In this document: in pieces, positions 52,325 through 61,084 of the stretch
Numbering within the stretch: the first letter of the stretch is position 1
Layout of the letters: the number at the start of each line of letters is the position of its first letter
Assembly (NCBI RefSeq): GCF_016807805.1
Contig: NZ_CP063362.1
Span: forward strand, 3,018,501-3,082,500
Source: Xanthobacter dioxanivorans
GTDB lineage: Bacteria; Pseudomonadota; Alphaproteobacteria; Rhizobiales; Xanthobacteraceae
DNA: 64,000 nucleotides
Direction of reading: 5' to 3'
Made by a program: the position numbers and the translations under genes
Notes under the pieces: generated by a model
Told to the model about the DNA's origin: nothing
The model's database searches: none
The model's input: only the letters and a program-made list of their open reading frames with translations

Positions 52325-53470
52325 ATGGCACGGAAGGGATGGCTCGCGTGTGCGGGCACGGCGTTCGCGGCGTCGCTTGCGCTCGGGGGCGCGGCGCACG
52401 CACAGGCGCCGGTCAAGGTCGGCGTGGTGGAGGGCCTCAGCGGCCCGCCGGCGATCGTGGACTTCGGCGAGAGCTACCTGCAGGGCATCAAGCTCGCCCT
52501 GGAGGACTACAAGGCGAATGGCGGCAAGACCCCCATCGAGCTCGTGATCTATGACGACGAGGCCAATCCCCAGCGCGCGGTCTCGGTGGTGCAGCGCCTC
52601 ATCCAGAACGACGGCGTCGTCGGGGTGATCGGTACCGTTTCCTCCGGCAATGTGATGGCTTTTGCGCCCCTGCTCCAGCGCGCCGGGGTGCCGCTCATCG
52701 CCGGACCTTCCGCGGCGACCGACATCACCGCCAAGTTCATCGACCAGAAGCCGAGCTACATCTTCCGCTGTTCGATGATTGAAAAGTATCAGATCGACGC
52801 CATCATCAACTGGGCGGTGAAGAACTTCAAGAAGATCGGCCTCCTGCACTCCACCACGGGCTATGGCAATTTCGCCGCCCAGGAGGCGACCGCCGGCCTG
52901 AAGGCGCGGGGCGTCGAACTCGCGGCGGTGGAAGCCGCCGCGCCCGGCGTGAACGACCTCACGCCGCAGATGATCAAGATGCGCGATGCCGGCGTGGATC
53001 TCATCCTGCACTTCCACGAATCCTTCGAGCTTCCGTACCGGCCGCTGCCGCGTCTCGACTACAAGCCGACTTTCGCAGGCAATTGGGGCCTGTCCTCGCT
53101 CAAGGTGAAGGACATCGTCGGCGTGGACGCGATCCAGGGCACGGCCATGGGCCAGGCGCTGGACCTGTCCAACCCCAAGGCGAAGGCGTTCAACACCCGC
53201 ATGACCGAGAAGTACGGCAAGGAGTATCGCTGGCCGGTGGTCGCCGCGCTCGGCTATGACGCCGGGCAGATCATGTTCAAGGCGGTGGACCAGGTGGGCA
53301 AGTCCGATCCGGCGAAGCTGCGCGAGGCCATCGAGAATATCGACGGCATCGTCGCGGTCTCGGCCACGCCGCCAAAGCCCTTCGGCGCCAACGACCACGA
53401 GTGCCTCGGCCAGGACGACATCTTCCTCGGCATCTGGAAGGGCGACACGGTGGTGCCTGCGCCCAAGTAG
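52325..53470 (+). CDS. Liv-type ABC transporter substrate-binding protein (fourth)
   Basis: This 381-residue protein has a signal peptide (LACAGTAFAASLALGGAAHAQ, cleavage after AHA) and the mature start VKVGVVEGLSGPPAIVDFGES. The residues after it (YLQGIKLALEDYKANGGKTPIEL) are typical of Liv-type receptors. GGGAGGAACGAC precedes ATG 52325. It lies across the TetR gene from the ligase/thiolase/Liv operon and probably delivers substrate to the LivH/LivMG/LivF set at 58418-61788. Confidence 0.92.
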   Translation: MARKGWLACAGTAFAASLALGGAAHAQAPVKVGVVEGLSGPPAIVDFGESYLQGIKLALEDYKANGGKTPIELVIYDDEANPQRAVSVVQRLIQNDGVVGVIGTVSSGNVMAFAPLLQRAGVPLIAGPSAATDITAKFIDQKPSYIFRCSMIEKYQIDAIINWAVKNFKKIGLLHSTTGYGNFAAQEATAGLKARGVELAAVEAAAPGVNDLTPQMIKMRDAGVDLILHFHESFELPYRPLPRLDYKPTFAGNWGLSSLKVKDIVGVDAIQGTAMGQALDLSNPKAKAFNTRMTEKYGKEYRWPVVAALGYDAGQIMFKAVDQVGKSDPAKLREAIENIDGIVAVSATPPKPFGANDHECLGQDDIFLGIWKGDTVVPAPK

Positions 53471-53482
53471 CGGCCTGCGCAC

Positions 53483-54214
53483 TCAGGTCCGGGGAGGCCT
53501 TGCTCCACCCCGGACCTTGGCGTCGCGGCCTTCGGGCGCATGCGGCCCATTCGGGCGCTTGCGCCGCGTCGCCGGGCGGGCGGCGAGGCCGGACGTGAGC
53601 AGGGCGGCGAAGCTCTCCATGATCTCCTCCGGCGCGTTGGGGCCCGTGTCGCGGTACCAGGCCGGGATCCAGTTCACCACGCCGAGGGCGAAGAGGCTGG
53701 CGAGCTTGGGATCGCACGGCGTGATGGAGCCGTCCGCCACGCCGAGCGCGATCAGGTCCTTGGTGGCATGGCTGATGCGCTTGCGCCGGGCGACCACCGT
53801 CGCGCGATCGTCCGGAGTGAGCGAATCGACGTCGGTGAGCACCGGACAGTTGCCGAGGTCGCCGAAGATGCCCTCCATGTAGCGGCGCAGGTAGATGATC
53901 AGCTTCTCAAGGCCCGTTCCCCGGTGGACGGCGGCGAGCGCGAGCCCGGCCTCGCCGTTGTCCATGGCCACCTGGTGGCAGGCGTAGAGCAGTTCCTGCT
54001 TGCTCTTGAAATACTGGTAGAGCGTGGGCTTCGACACGCCCAGCACGGACGCCACATCGTCCATCGAGGTGTTGGCGAAGCCGCGGCGGTTGAACGCGGA
54101 CGCAGCGACGCGCAGCACCGCCTCGCGCTTGCGGCGGCGCTGCTCGTCGCGGTCGAAGGCCGCCCGCCCCGACGATGGGGCGCGGGACGAGGCGCCGGTG
54201 GAAGTGTCATTCAT
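53483..54214 (-). CDS. TetR-family regulator (second)
   Basis: This 243-residue regulator, taken from ATG 54214, has the HTH FANTSMDDVASVLGVSKPTLYQYFKSKQELLYA and a variable C-terminal domain that ends in a basic low-complexity tail. The frame is open upstream to 54280 but without homology. It is divergent from the ligase operon and convergent with the binding-protein gene. Matching A-rich repeats before both of those genes make it the likely local repressor. Confidence 0.9.
   Translation of the reverse strand: MNDTSTGASSRAPSSGRAAFDRDEQRRRKREAVLRVAASAFNRRGFANTSMDDVASVLGVSKPTLYQYFKSKQELLYACHQVAMDNGEAGLALAAVHRGTGLEKLIIYLRRYMEGIFGDLGNCPVLTDVDSLTPDDRATVVARRKRISHATKDLIALGVADGSITPCDPKLASLFALGVVNWIPAWYRDTGPNAPEEIMESFAALLTSGLAARPATRRKRPNGPHAPEGRDAKVRGGARPPRT
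53485..53517. terminator. Bidirectional terminator-like hairpin between converging genes
   Basis: AGGTCCGGGG (53485-53494) and CCCCGGACCT (53508-53517) form a perfect 10-bp stem with a 13-base loop, 14 bases after the binding-protein stop. It overlaps the last codons of the TetR gene. No strong T-run follows in either direction, so its efficiency is uncertain. Confidence 0.55.
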
Positions 54215-54297
54215 GAACTCGGGATTCCTGCTGCGGGCACCGTGTTGTGAGACATGTAGGCATGCTTGCATCAAACTCAAAAAACAGCTAGTCTGAC

Positions 54298-54325
54298 TTT
54301 GAAGTAAAAAAATCTACTCAAAAGT
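54298..54325. promoter_or_regulatory. Operator D upstream of the ligase operon
   Basis: TTTGAAGTA (54298-54306) and TACTCAAA (54315-54322) are near-complementary arms around an A-rich spacer, followed by AGTAG. The stretch 54307-54325 repeats the pattern AAAAAA-n-CTACTCA-nn-AGT of operator C. It sits directly before the ribosome site of the gene at 54337, an ideal repressor position. Confidence 0.55.
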
Positions 54326-54336
54326 AGGGAGGAACG

Positions 54337-55872
54337 ATGAGCATCGCCACGCTCATCCTGCAGGCCGCGCGACGCCTGCCGGACAACCCGGCCGTGACCG
54401 ATGTGCACGGTACCACCACCTATGCGACCTTCGCCGACCGCGCCGCCCGCATGGCTGGCGGGTTGCGGGCGCGGGGCATCCCGCCCGGCGGGCGGGTGGT
54501 GCTCTACATGGAGAATACGGGCGCCTTCTTCGAGAGCCTCCTCGCCTGCTGGATCGCCGGCCTCTGCGCCGTGCCGGTCAACGCCAAGCTTCATCCGCGC
54601 GAGGTCGCGGGCATCGCCGCCGACGCGGGCGCGGAACTCCTTTTCACCACGCCCGGCCTCGCCGATGCCATGGCGGCGGAAGCGCAGGGCGTGGCCGGCC
54701 TGCGCGAGATGGTCTGCGCCGGCACGGCCGGTTATGCGCGCCTCGCGGCGGCCGATCCCATCGACCCGCCCGACGCGGCGCCCGATACGCTGGCCTGGCT
54801 TTTCTATACTTCCGGAACCACCGGCAAGCCGAAGGGCGCGATGCTCAGCCATCGCAACCTCCTCGCCATGTCGCTCGCTTATTATGCCGACATCGACCCG
54901 GTCGATGAGCGCGACACCCATATCGCCTGCGCCCCGGTGTCCCACGGCGCAGGGCTGTATGCGCTGCCCTTCCTGCTCAAGGGCGGACACCAGATCGTCC
55001 TGCCCGGCTTCGATGTGGAAGACGTGCTGGATGCGCTCACGCGCTACGAGAACGTGAGCCTGTTCGCCGCCCCGACCATGCTGACGCGCCTCATCAACCA
55101 CCCGGCCACGCTGACCGCGGACCTCGCCAACCTGAAGACCATCTATTACGGCGGCGCGCCCATGTACGTCGCCGACCTCAAGCAGGCCCTGCGCATGCTG
55201 GGGCCGAAGCTCTGCCAGATCTACGGCCAGGGAGAATCCCCCATGACCATCACCGCCCTGCCCAAGGGCCTCCACGTGGACGCCGCCGGCCACCCGGCCG
55301 CCGAGGAGGTCCTGGCGTCCTGCGGCTTCCCGCGCTCGGGCCAGGAGGTGCGCGTGGTGGATCAGGAGGGCCGCGACCTTCCCCCCGGCGAGGTGGGCGA
55401 GGTCATCACCCGCGGCGATTGCGTGATGGGCGGCTACTGGAACAACTCCGCGGGCACCGCCGCGGCGCTGCGCGGCGGCTGGCTCTATACCGGCGACGTG
55501 GGCAGCCTCGATGCGCGTGGCTACCTGGTCCTGCGCGACCGCTCCAAGGACCTCATCATCTCCGGCGGCAGCAACATCTATCCGCGCGAGGTGGAGGAGG
55601 TGCTGCTGCGCCACGAGGGGGTGCTGGAAGTCTCGGTCATCGGCGCGCCTCACCCCGACTGGGGCGAGGAGGTGGTCGCCTTCGTGGTGAGCCGTCCGGG
55701 CGCGCGCGTCGACGCCGGCGCCCTCGACCAGCTGTGCCTCGACAACATCGCCCGCTTCAAGCGGCCCAAGCGCTACCGGTTCGAGGATGTCCTGCCGAAG
55801 AACAACTACGGGAAGATCCTCAAGACCGAGCTGCGCCGCCGCCTCGCGGATGAAGCAGGAGGCGTGTCATGA
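54337..55872 (+). CDS. AMP-forming acyl-CoA synthetase / ligase (second)
   Basis: This 511-residue adenylating enzyme has P-loop WLFYTSGTTGKPKGAMLSHR, IYGQGESPMTIT in place of the usual YGxTE motif, the hinge TGDVGSLDARGYLVLRDRSKD and catalytic Lys in LPKNNYGKILKTELRRR. The ribosome site AGGGAGGAACG precedes ATG 54337. It starts a tight operon with thiolase, crotonase, DUF35 and Liv genes. A carboxylic acid imported by this Liv system would be its natural substrate. Confidence 0.93.
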   Translation: MSIATLILQAARRLPDNPAVTDVHGTTTYATFADRAARMAGGLRARGIPPGGRVVLYMENTGAFFESLLACWIAGLCAVPVNAKLHPREVAGIAADAGAELLFTTPGLADAMAAEAQGVAGLREMVCAGTAGYARLAAADPIDPPDAAPDTLAWLFYTSGTTGKPKGAMLSHRNLLAMSLAYYADIDPVDERDTHIACAPVSHGAGLYALPFLLKGGHQIVLPGFDVEDVLDALTRYENVSLFAAPTMLTRLINHPATLTADLANLKTIYYGGAPMYVADLKQALRMLGPKLCQIYGQGESPMTITALPKGLHVDAAGHPAAEEVLASCGFPRSGQEVRVVDQEGRDLPPGEVGEVITRGDCVMGGYWNNSAGTAAALRGGWLYTGDVGSLDARGYLVLRDRSKDLIISGGSNIYPREVEEVLLRHEGVLEVSVIGAPHPDWGEEVVAFVVSRPGARVDAGALDQLCLDNIARFKRPKRYRFEDVLPKNNYGKILKTELRRRLADEAGGVS

Positions 55873-57032
55873 GGTCCGTATTCGTCGCCGGCGTCGGCTC
55901 CACCGCCTTCGGGCGCCATCCGGACATCGCCATCGAGGCCCTCGCCGTGCGCGCGGCGGACGCGGCGATCCGCGAATCCGGGCTGGACCGGGCCGAGGTC
56001 GGGGCGCTCTATCTGGGCAACTTCGTCGCCGGCCCCCTGCTTGGCCAGGAAGTGCTGGCGGGGCTGGTGGCGGACGGCCTCGGCCTGCCGCAGATCCCCT
56101 GCACCAAGGTGGAGGGGGCGTGCGCCTCCGGCGGCATCGCCTTCCGCCACGCCTATCTCGCCGTCGCCACCGGAATGTGCGACGTGGCCCTCGCGGTCGG
56201 CGCGGAAAAGATGACCCATGCCGACACCGCGGCCGTCACCTCGGCGCTCAACTGCGCCATGGACTTCCGCAGCGACGGGGTGAGCGGGCTCACCTTCCCC
56301 GGCCTGTTCGGCCTCGCCTGGCGCCTCTACGAGGAGCGCTACGGCGCGACGCGCGACCAGATCTCCGAGGTGGTGCGGAAGAACAAGGGCAACGGCCTGC
56401 GCAATCCCCTCGCCCAGATGGGGGCGGACCTGAGCCGGGCGGAGATCGGCGAGGCGCGGCTCATCTGCGATCCCCTGCGCCTCTATGACTGCTGCCCGGC
56501 GAGCGACGGGGCCGCCGCGGTGCTGCTGGTGGCCGCCGATCGGCTCGCCGACGTGGTCCCGCAGCCGGTGGAGGTGATCGCCTCGGCCCAGGCCCGCGGC
56601 AGCGCGCGCATCGCCGGGCATCCGGACCTGTGCACCTTCGAGGCGACGGTCGCCGCGGCGCAGGGTGCCTACCGCCAGGCCGGCATCGACCCCGCCGAGG
56701 TGAGCTTCGTGGAACTGCACGACTGCTTCTCCATCGCCGAGATCATCGACAGCGAGGACCTCGGGCTCATCCCGCGCGGCCAGGGCGCCGCCTACGCCGC
56801 CGAAGGGCGCACCGCGGTGCGCGGCGACCGGCCGATCAACGCCAGCGGCGGGCTCCTCGCCAAGGGCCATCCGGTGGGCGCGACGGGGCTCGGGCAGATC
56901 TACGAGAGCGTGCTGCAACTGCGCGGCACCCACCCCAACCAGGTGAAGGGCGCCACCATCGGCCTCACCCACAATCTCGGCGGAACCGGCGTCGCCTGCA
57001 CCGTGAACATCCTGCGCGCCACGGATGCTTGA
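55869..57032 (+). CDS. Thiolase (SCP-x type, with active-site Cys)
   Basis: This 387-residue thiolase has the nucleophile Cys85 in VEGACASGGIAF, His in NASGGLLAKGHPVGATG (about residue 334) and the second acid/base Cys in HNLGGTGVACTVNIL (about residue 377). In contrast to the thiolase-like protein at 13671 it looks catalytically complete. It starts at ATG 55869, overlapping the ligase stop (ATGA). It would cleave a 3-oxoacyl-CoA; the DUF35 protein encoded two genes later is a possible partner. Confidence 0.92.
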   Translation: MRSVFVAGVGSTAFGRHPDIAIEALAVRAADAAIRESGLDRAEVGALYLGNFVAGPLLGQEVLAGLVADGLGLPQIPCTKVEGACASGGIAFRHAYLAVATGMCDVALAVGAEKMTHADTAAVTSALNCAMDFRSDGVSGLTFPGLFGLAWRLYEERYGATRDQISEVVRKNKGNGLRNPLAQMGADLSRAEIGEARLICDPLRLYDCCPASDGAAAVLLVAADRLADVVPQPVEVIASAQARGSARIAGHPDLCTFEATVAAAQGAYRQAGIDPAEVSFVELHDCFSIAEIIDSEDLGLIPRGQGAAYAAEGRTAVRGDRPINASGGLLAKGHPVGATGLGQIYESVLQLRGTHPNQVKGATIGLTHNLGGTGVACTVNILRATDA

Positions 57033-57083
57033 CCGGCGCGGCACGACACCGCGCGGTTTCCTTCTCCAGCATCGGAAACACCC

Positions 57084-57878
57084 ATGGGCGACATTCGCTG
57101 CGACCGCCACGGCAAGGTCTGGCTGATCACCATCGACCGGCCGGCCCACATGAACTCCCTCGACTTCGCCGCCAACGATGAGCTGGTGGAGGTCTGGCGC
57201 GCCTATGAGCGCGACGACGACGCCCACGTGGCGGTCGTCACCGGCGCGGGGGACAGGGCGTTCTGCGCCGGCGCGGACCTGAAGACCTACACGGTGAACT
57301 TCGCCCGCTCGCCGGCGCCGGAGTTTCGCACCCGCTACACCAACGGGCCGGGCTTCGGCGGCATCACCCGCAACATGGAGATGGACAAGCCGATCCTCGC
57401 CGCGGTGAACGGCTTCGCCATTTCCGGCGGCTTCGAGCTGGCGCTCGCCTGCGACATCCGCTTCTGCGCGCCGAACGCGGAATTCGCCCTGCAGGACGCC
57501 AAATGGGGCTTCCACGCCTGCGACGGCGGCCTCATCCGCCTGCCGCAGATCGTCGGCCTCGGCCACGCCATGGAGATCATCCTCTCGGGTGAGCGCGTCA
57601 ATGCCGAGCACGCGCTGCGGATCGGCCTCGTCAACCGCATCGTGCCGGCGGAGGATCTCGTCGCGGTCACGCTCGACTATGCGCAGATGCTGGCGAAGCG
57701 CTCGCCCCTCTCCCACCGCTTCGCCAAGGAGGTGATGCGCCGGGCGGTGGGCCTGCCACTGGCCGAGGCGCTGCGCCTCGAGTCGCGCTCCTTCTACGAT
57801 CTCGGCCAGACCGAGGACATCGTGGAAGGCACCACGGCCTTTCGCGAGAAGCGCGAGGCCGATTTCAAGGGCCGCTGA
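57084..57878 (+). CDS. Enoyl-CoA hydratase/isomerase family protein (third)
   Basis: This 264-residue crotonase has oxyanion-hole segments AFCAGADLKTY and NGFAISGGFELALACDI, with the first Glu present. The second catalytic region reads FALQDAKWGFHACDGGLIRLP, with Asp or Ala where hydratases have Glu. Its reaction may therefore deviate from simple hydration. It lies between thiolase and DUF35 genes in one operon. Confidence 0.9.
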   Translation: MGDIRCDRHGKVWLITIDRPAHMNSLDFAANDELVEVWRAYERDDDAHVAVVTGAGDRAFCAGADLKTYTVNFARSPAPEFRTRYTNGPGFGGITRNMEMDKPILAAVNGFAISGGFELALACDIRFCAPNAEFALQDAKWGFHACDGGLIRLPQIVGLGHAMEIILSGERVNAEHALRIGLVNRIVPAEDLVAVTLDYAQMLAKRSPLSHRFAKEVMRRAVGLPLAEALRLESRSFYDLGQTEDIVEGTTAFREKREADFKGR

Positions 57879-57895
57879 GCCGCCCGCCGACCAGG

Positions 57896-58273
57896 ATGCG
57901 CACCCTCATGTCGTCCAACGCCTCACCTCCGCCCGCCGTGGAAATCCTGCGCTGCGCCGATTGCGGCCGCTTCGATCCCGGCCCGCGGGAGCTCTGCCCC
58001 GCATGCCACAGCTCGAACATGGTGCCCTGCGCCGTCTCGGGGGACGGCGTGCTCGTCTCCTGGACCCTGGTGCGGCGCCCGCCCACGCGCTTCAAGTCCC
58101 ACGGGCCCTATGCGGTGGCGGTGGTGGACCTCGACTGCGGCGTGCGCTTCACTGGCCGGCTCGCCGAGGTGCCGCAGGACGAGGCCGATGCGCCTCGGCT
58201 CGGCGGGCGCATGCGCTTTGCCGGCGGCACGGACGGGATCGCCTTCTTCGCGCCCGACCCCGGGCGTCGCTGA
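57896..58273 (+). CDS. DUF35 OB-fold / zinc-ribbon protein (second)
   Basis: This 125-residue protein has a zinc ribbon with CADC and CPAC (residues about 20-40), followed by an OB-fold (GDGVLVSWTLVRRPPTRF, YAVAVVDLDCGVRFTGRL). ATG 57896 or 57908 could be the start. It probably binds the thiolase of the operon; unlike the pair at 13671/14823, a crotonase gene separates them. It is followed by 144 bases without a gene and then the permease. Confidence 0.88.
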   Translation: MRTLMSSNASPPPAVEILRCADCGRFDPGPRELCPACHSSNMVPCAVSGDGVLVSWTLVRRPPTRFKSHGPYAVAVVDLDCGVRFTGRLAEVPQDEADAPRLGGRMRFAGGTDGIAFFAPDPGRR

Positions 58274-58417
58274 AACCCGCAAGAAGCTGAAACCCGCAAG
58301 AATATGAGGCCGGCGCCAGACCGGCCGGAACGCCGACCAGCGGAGGACCCCCATGCCGACCACATCGCCGCCAGCCGTCCCGCCCCCATCCGGCGCCCGT
58401 CGAAGGGGAGGCGGGCT

Positions 58418-59314
58418 GTGACCCTCGTCAACATCTTCCAGCTGCTGGTGAGCGGCATCACCATGGGCGCGATCTACACGCTGACGGCCAAGGGCCTGTT
58501 CATCACCCACCTGGCCACCCACCGGCTGAACTTCGGCCAGGGCGACTTCCTCATGGTCGGCGCCTTCGCGTCCATCGGCATGCTCGCCGCCGGCGTGCCC
58601 GCGCCGCTCGCCGTGATTGGCGTGCTGGTGCTCATGGGCGTGCTCGGCTATCTGCTGGAACGCCTCGCCATCCGCCCCCTGGACCGCCTCGGCGACCGCG
58701 CCGGCGCCTATTCCTGGGTGCTCACCACGGCGGGGGTGGCGCTGATCCTGCAGAACGTGGTCGAGCTCATCTGGGGCAAGTCGGCGCAATACGCCCCGCC
58801 GCTGTTCTCCAAGACGCGCGACAACGTCATCAACATCCTCGGCATCGGCATCTTCTTCGAGGAGGCGGCCATCATCGTCACCGCCTTCGTGGTGGTGGGC
58901 GCCTTCTACTGGTTCCTGTTCGGCTCGCGCTGGGGCAAGGCGGTCTATGCGGTGGCGTTCAATCCCGAGGCGGCGGCGCTGTTCGGCATCGACGTGCGCG
59001 GCGTGGTGGTGCTGGTGTTCGTCCTCGCCGCGCTGATGGCCGGGATCTCCGGCGTCCTGGTCGGGCCGCTGGTGTCGGTCCATCCACACATGGGGCTCAT
59101 CTTCACCATCAAGGCGCTGGCGGTGGCGGCCGTGGGCGGCTTCACCAATCCCATCGGCATCCTCGCCGGCGGGCTCATGTTCGGCGTCGCGGAAGCCTTC
59201 TCCAACTATTGGGACAGCGCCTTCGGCGATCTCTATCCACTCCTGTTCGTGCTGGCCCTGCTCGCGGTGCGCCCCTCGGGGCTGTTCGGCGAACGCCGCG
59301 CCGACGTGCGCTGA
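58418..59314 (+). CDS. Liv-type ABC permease LivH (third system)
   Basis: This 298-residue permease starts at GTG 58418 with GGGGAGG 5 bases upstream; the frame is open further upstream but with non-membrane, low-complexity residues. It has the family start FQLLVSGITMGAIYTLTAKG, a conserved turn HRLNFGQGDFLMVGA (NFGQGD in place of NFAHGD) and about eight membrane segments. It is followed 12 bases later by the LivM-LivG fusion gene. Confidence 0.91.
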   Translation: MTLVNIFQLLVSGITMGAIYTLTAKGLFITHLATHRLNFGQGDFLMVGAFASIGMLAAGVPAPLAVIGVLVLMGVLGYLLERLAIRPLDRLGDRAGAYSWVLTTAGVALILQNVVELIWGKSAQYAPPLFSKTRDNVINILGIGIFFEEAAIIVTAFVVVGAFYWFLFGSRWGKAVYAVAFNPEAAALFGIDVRGVVVLVFVLAALMAGISGVLVGPLVSVHPHMGLIFTIKALAVAAVGGFTNPIGILAGGLMFGVAEAFSNYWDSAFGDLYPLLFVLALLAVRPSGLFGERRADVR

Positions 59315-59326
59315 AGGAGGCTGAAG

Positions 59327-61084
59327 ATGTCCCGCTTCCCGCGCCTTCTCACCTACCTGCTGGCGGCGATCGCCATCGTCGCCTTCCCGCTCCTGGCGCC
59401 CAATCCCTTCTTCGTCCATGTGGGCCAGACCTTCGCCTACACCGCCATCGCGGTGATCGGCCTCAACATCCTGCTCGGCCTTTCCGGCCAGATGTCGCTG
59501 GGCCATGGCGGCTTCTACGCGGTGGGCGCCTATGTCTCGGCGATCCTCGCCACGACGTTCGGTTGGCCGCTCACCCTGTCCATGGCGACGGCGCTGGGCG
59601 CGAGCCTCCTCGCCGGGTTTCTGGTGGGCGCGGTGGCCCTGCGCACGCGCGGGCTCTATCTCGCCATGGCGACGCTCGCCTTCGGCTTCATCGCGGAGAT
59701 CGTGGCCCAGCGCTGGGTCTCCGTCACCGGCGGCACCATGGGCCTGATGGGGGTGCCGCAGATCGACTTCGGCAACTTCCGGAACGGGCCCACCTATTTC
59801 TTCTGGTTCGCCGCCGGCACCCTGCTCATCGTCCAGATCGCGAGTGACTACATCTTCGCCTCGTCGGTGGGCCGGCGGCTCAATGCGGTGAAGGAAAGCG
59901 AGTCCTTCGCCGCCACCGTCGGCCTCGACGTGCCGGCGTGGCGCATCGGCGTGTTCGCGGCGAGCGCGGCGCTGGCCGGCCTCGCCGGCACGCTCTTCGC
60001 CCACCAGAGCGGCTTCGTTTCCTCCGACGCCTTCAACATCCGCCTGACCATATCCTTGCTCATCGCCACGGTCATTGGCGGCCTCGGCCGCTCCGCCGGG
60101 CCCCTCCTCGGCACCGCGATCCTCATCGCCATCGCCGAGGCGATCGCGGCGGTGCACGACATCGGGCTGATGCTCTATGGCGGCATCCTGCTCGTCGTGC
60201 TGCTGGTGTTTCCGGAGGGCGCCATCGGCGTCTTCGGACGGTTCGGACGCAAGCCGCCGGCGTCGGCGGCGCCGCGGGACGAGTCGGCCTTCGACCCGCG
60301 GCACAACCGCAACCGCGCCGGCGGACGGCTGGAGGTGGAGGCCGTCACCAAGAGCTATGCGGGCGTCGTGGCCCTGCGCGATGTCACCCTCACTGTGGAG
60401 CCGGGCACCGTCCACGCGCTCATCGGGCCGAACGGCGCCGGCAAGTCCACCTTTATCAACGTGGTGGCCGGGCTCTATGCGCCGACCGCCGGCCGGATCC
60501 GCATCGATGGGACCGACGTGACCGCCGTCTCGGCCCATCGCCGCGCCCGCCTCGGGCTCGTGCGCACCTTCCAGAACCTCCAGCTCATCCAGGGCGTGAG
60601 CGTGCTGGAAAACGTGATGCTGGGCATGGAGCGCAGGAGGTCGCTCGCCGGCGATATCCTCGATTTCCTGGCCGGCGCGCGGCACGAGGCGGGCGAACGG
60701 GCGCAGGCCGCCTCCATCCTCGCCTTCCTCGGGATCGGCCATCTCGCCGACCTCAGCCCCAAGGACCTCTCCTACGGGCACCGCAAGCTCGTGGAGCTGG
60801 CGCGGGCCATCGCCCAGAGGCCGGCGATCCTGCTGCTCGACGAGCCGGTGGCCGGCGTGAACCCGCAGGAGGCGCGGGAGGTCGCGCGCATCGTCCACAA
60901 GCTGCGCGAGGCCGGGGTCAGCGTGCTCCTGGTGGAGCACAACATGGAGTTCGTGATGGGGCTCGCCGACCGCGTGACGGTCCTGGACTTCGGCAACAGG
61001 ATCGCCTGCGGCACGCCGGCGGCCGTGCAGAAGGACCCCAACGTCATCCGGGCCTATCTCGGCACGGAGGAGGAGGCGGCATGA
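59327..61084 (+). CDS. LivM-LivG fusion: ABC permease joined to ABC ATPase (third system)
   Basis: This 585-residue protein combines two subunits. Residues 1 to about 310 form a LivM permease (LLGLSGQMSLGHGGFYAVGAY and the coupling region RRLNAVKESESFAATVGLD). After a short linker (DPRHNRNRAGG) residues about 330-585 form a LivG ATPase with Walker A GPNGAGKST, signature LSYGHRKLVELARA and Walker B ILLLDEPVAGVNP. Such fusions recur in proteobacteria and fix 1:1 stoichiometry. The other two Liv systems here have separate genes. Confidence 0.93.
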   Translation: MSRFPRLLTYLLAAIAIVAFPLLAPNPFFVHVGQTFAYTAIAVIGLNILLGLSGQMSLGHGGFYAVGAYVSAILATTFGWPLTLSMATALGASLLAGFLVGAVALRTRGLYLAMATLAFGFIAEIVAQRWVSVTGGTMGLMGVPQIDFGNFRNGPTYFFWFAAGTLLIVQIASDYIFASSVGRRLNAVKESESFAATVGLDVPAWRIGVFAASAALAGLAGTLFAHQSGFVSSDAFNIRLTISLLIATVIGGLGRSAGPLLGTAILIAIAEAIAAVHDIGLMLYGGILLVVLLVFPEGAIGVFGRFGRKPPASAAPRDESAFDPRHNRNRAGGRLEVEAVTKSYAGVVALRDVTLTVEPGTVHALIGPNGAGKSTFINVVAGLYAPTAGRIRIDGTDVTAVSAHRRARLGLVRTFQNLQLIQGVSVLENVMLGMERRRSLAGDILDFLAGARHEAGERAQAASILAFLGIGHLADLSPKDLSYGHRKLVELARAIAQRPAILLLDEPVAGVNPQEAREVARIVHKLREAGVSVLLVEHNMEFVMGLADRVTVLDFGNRIACGTPAAVQKDPNVIRAYLGTEEEAA

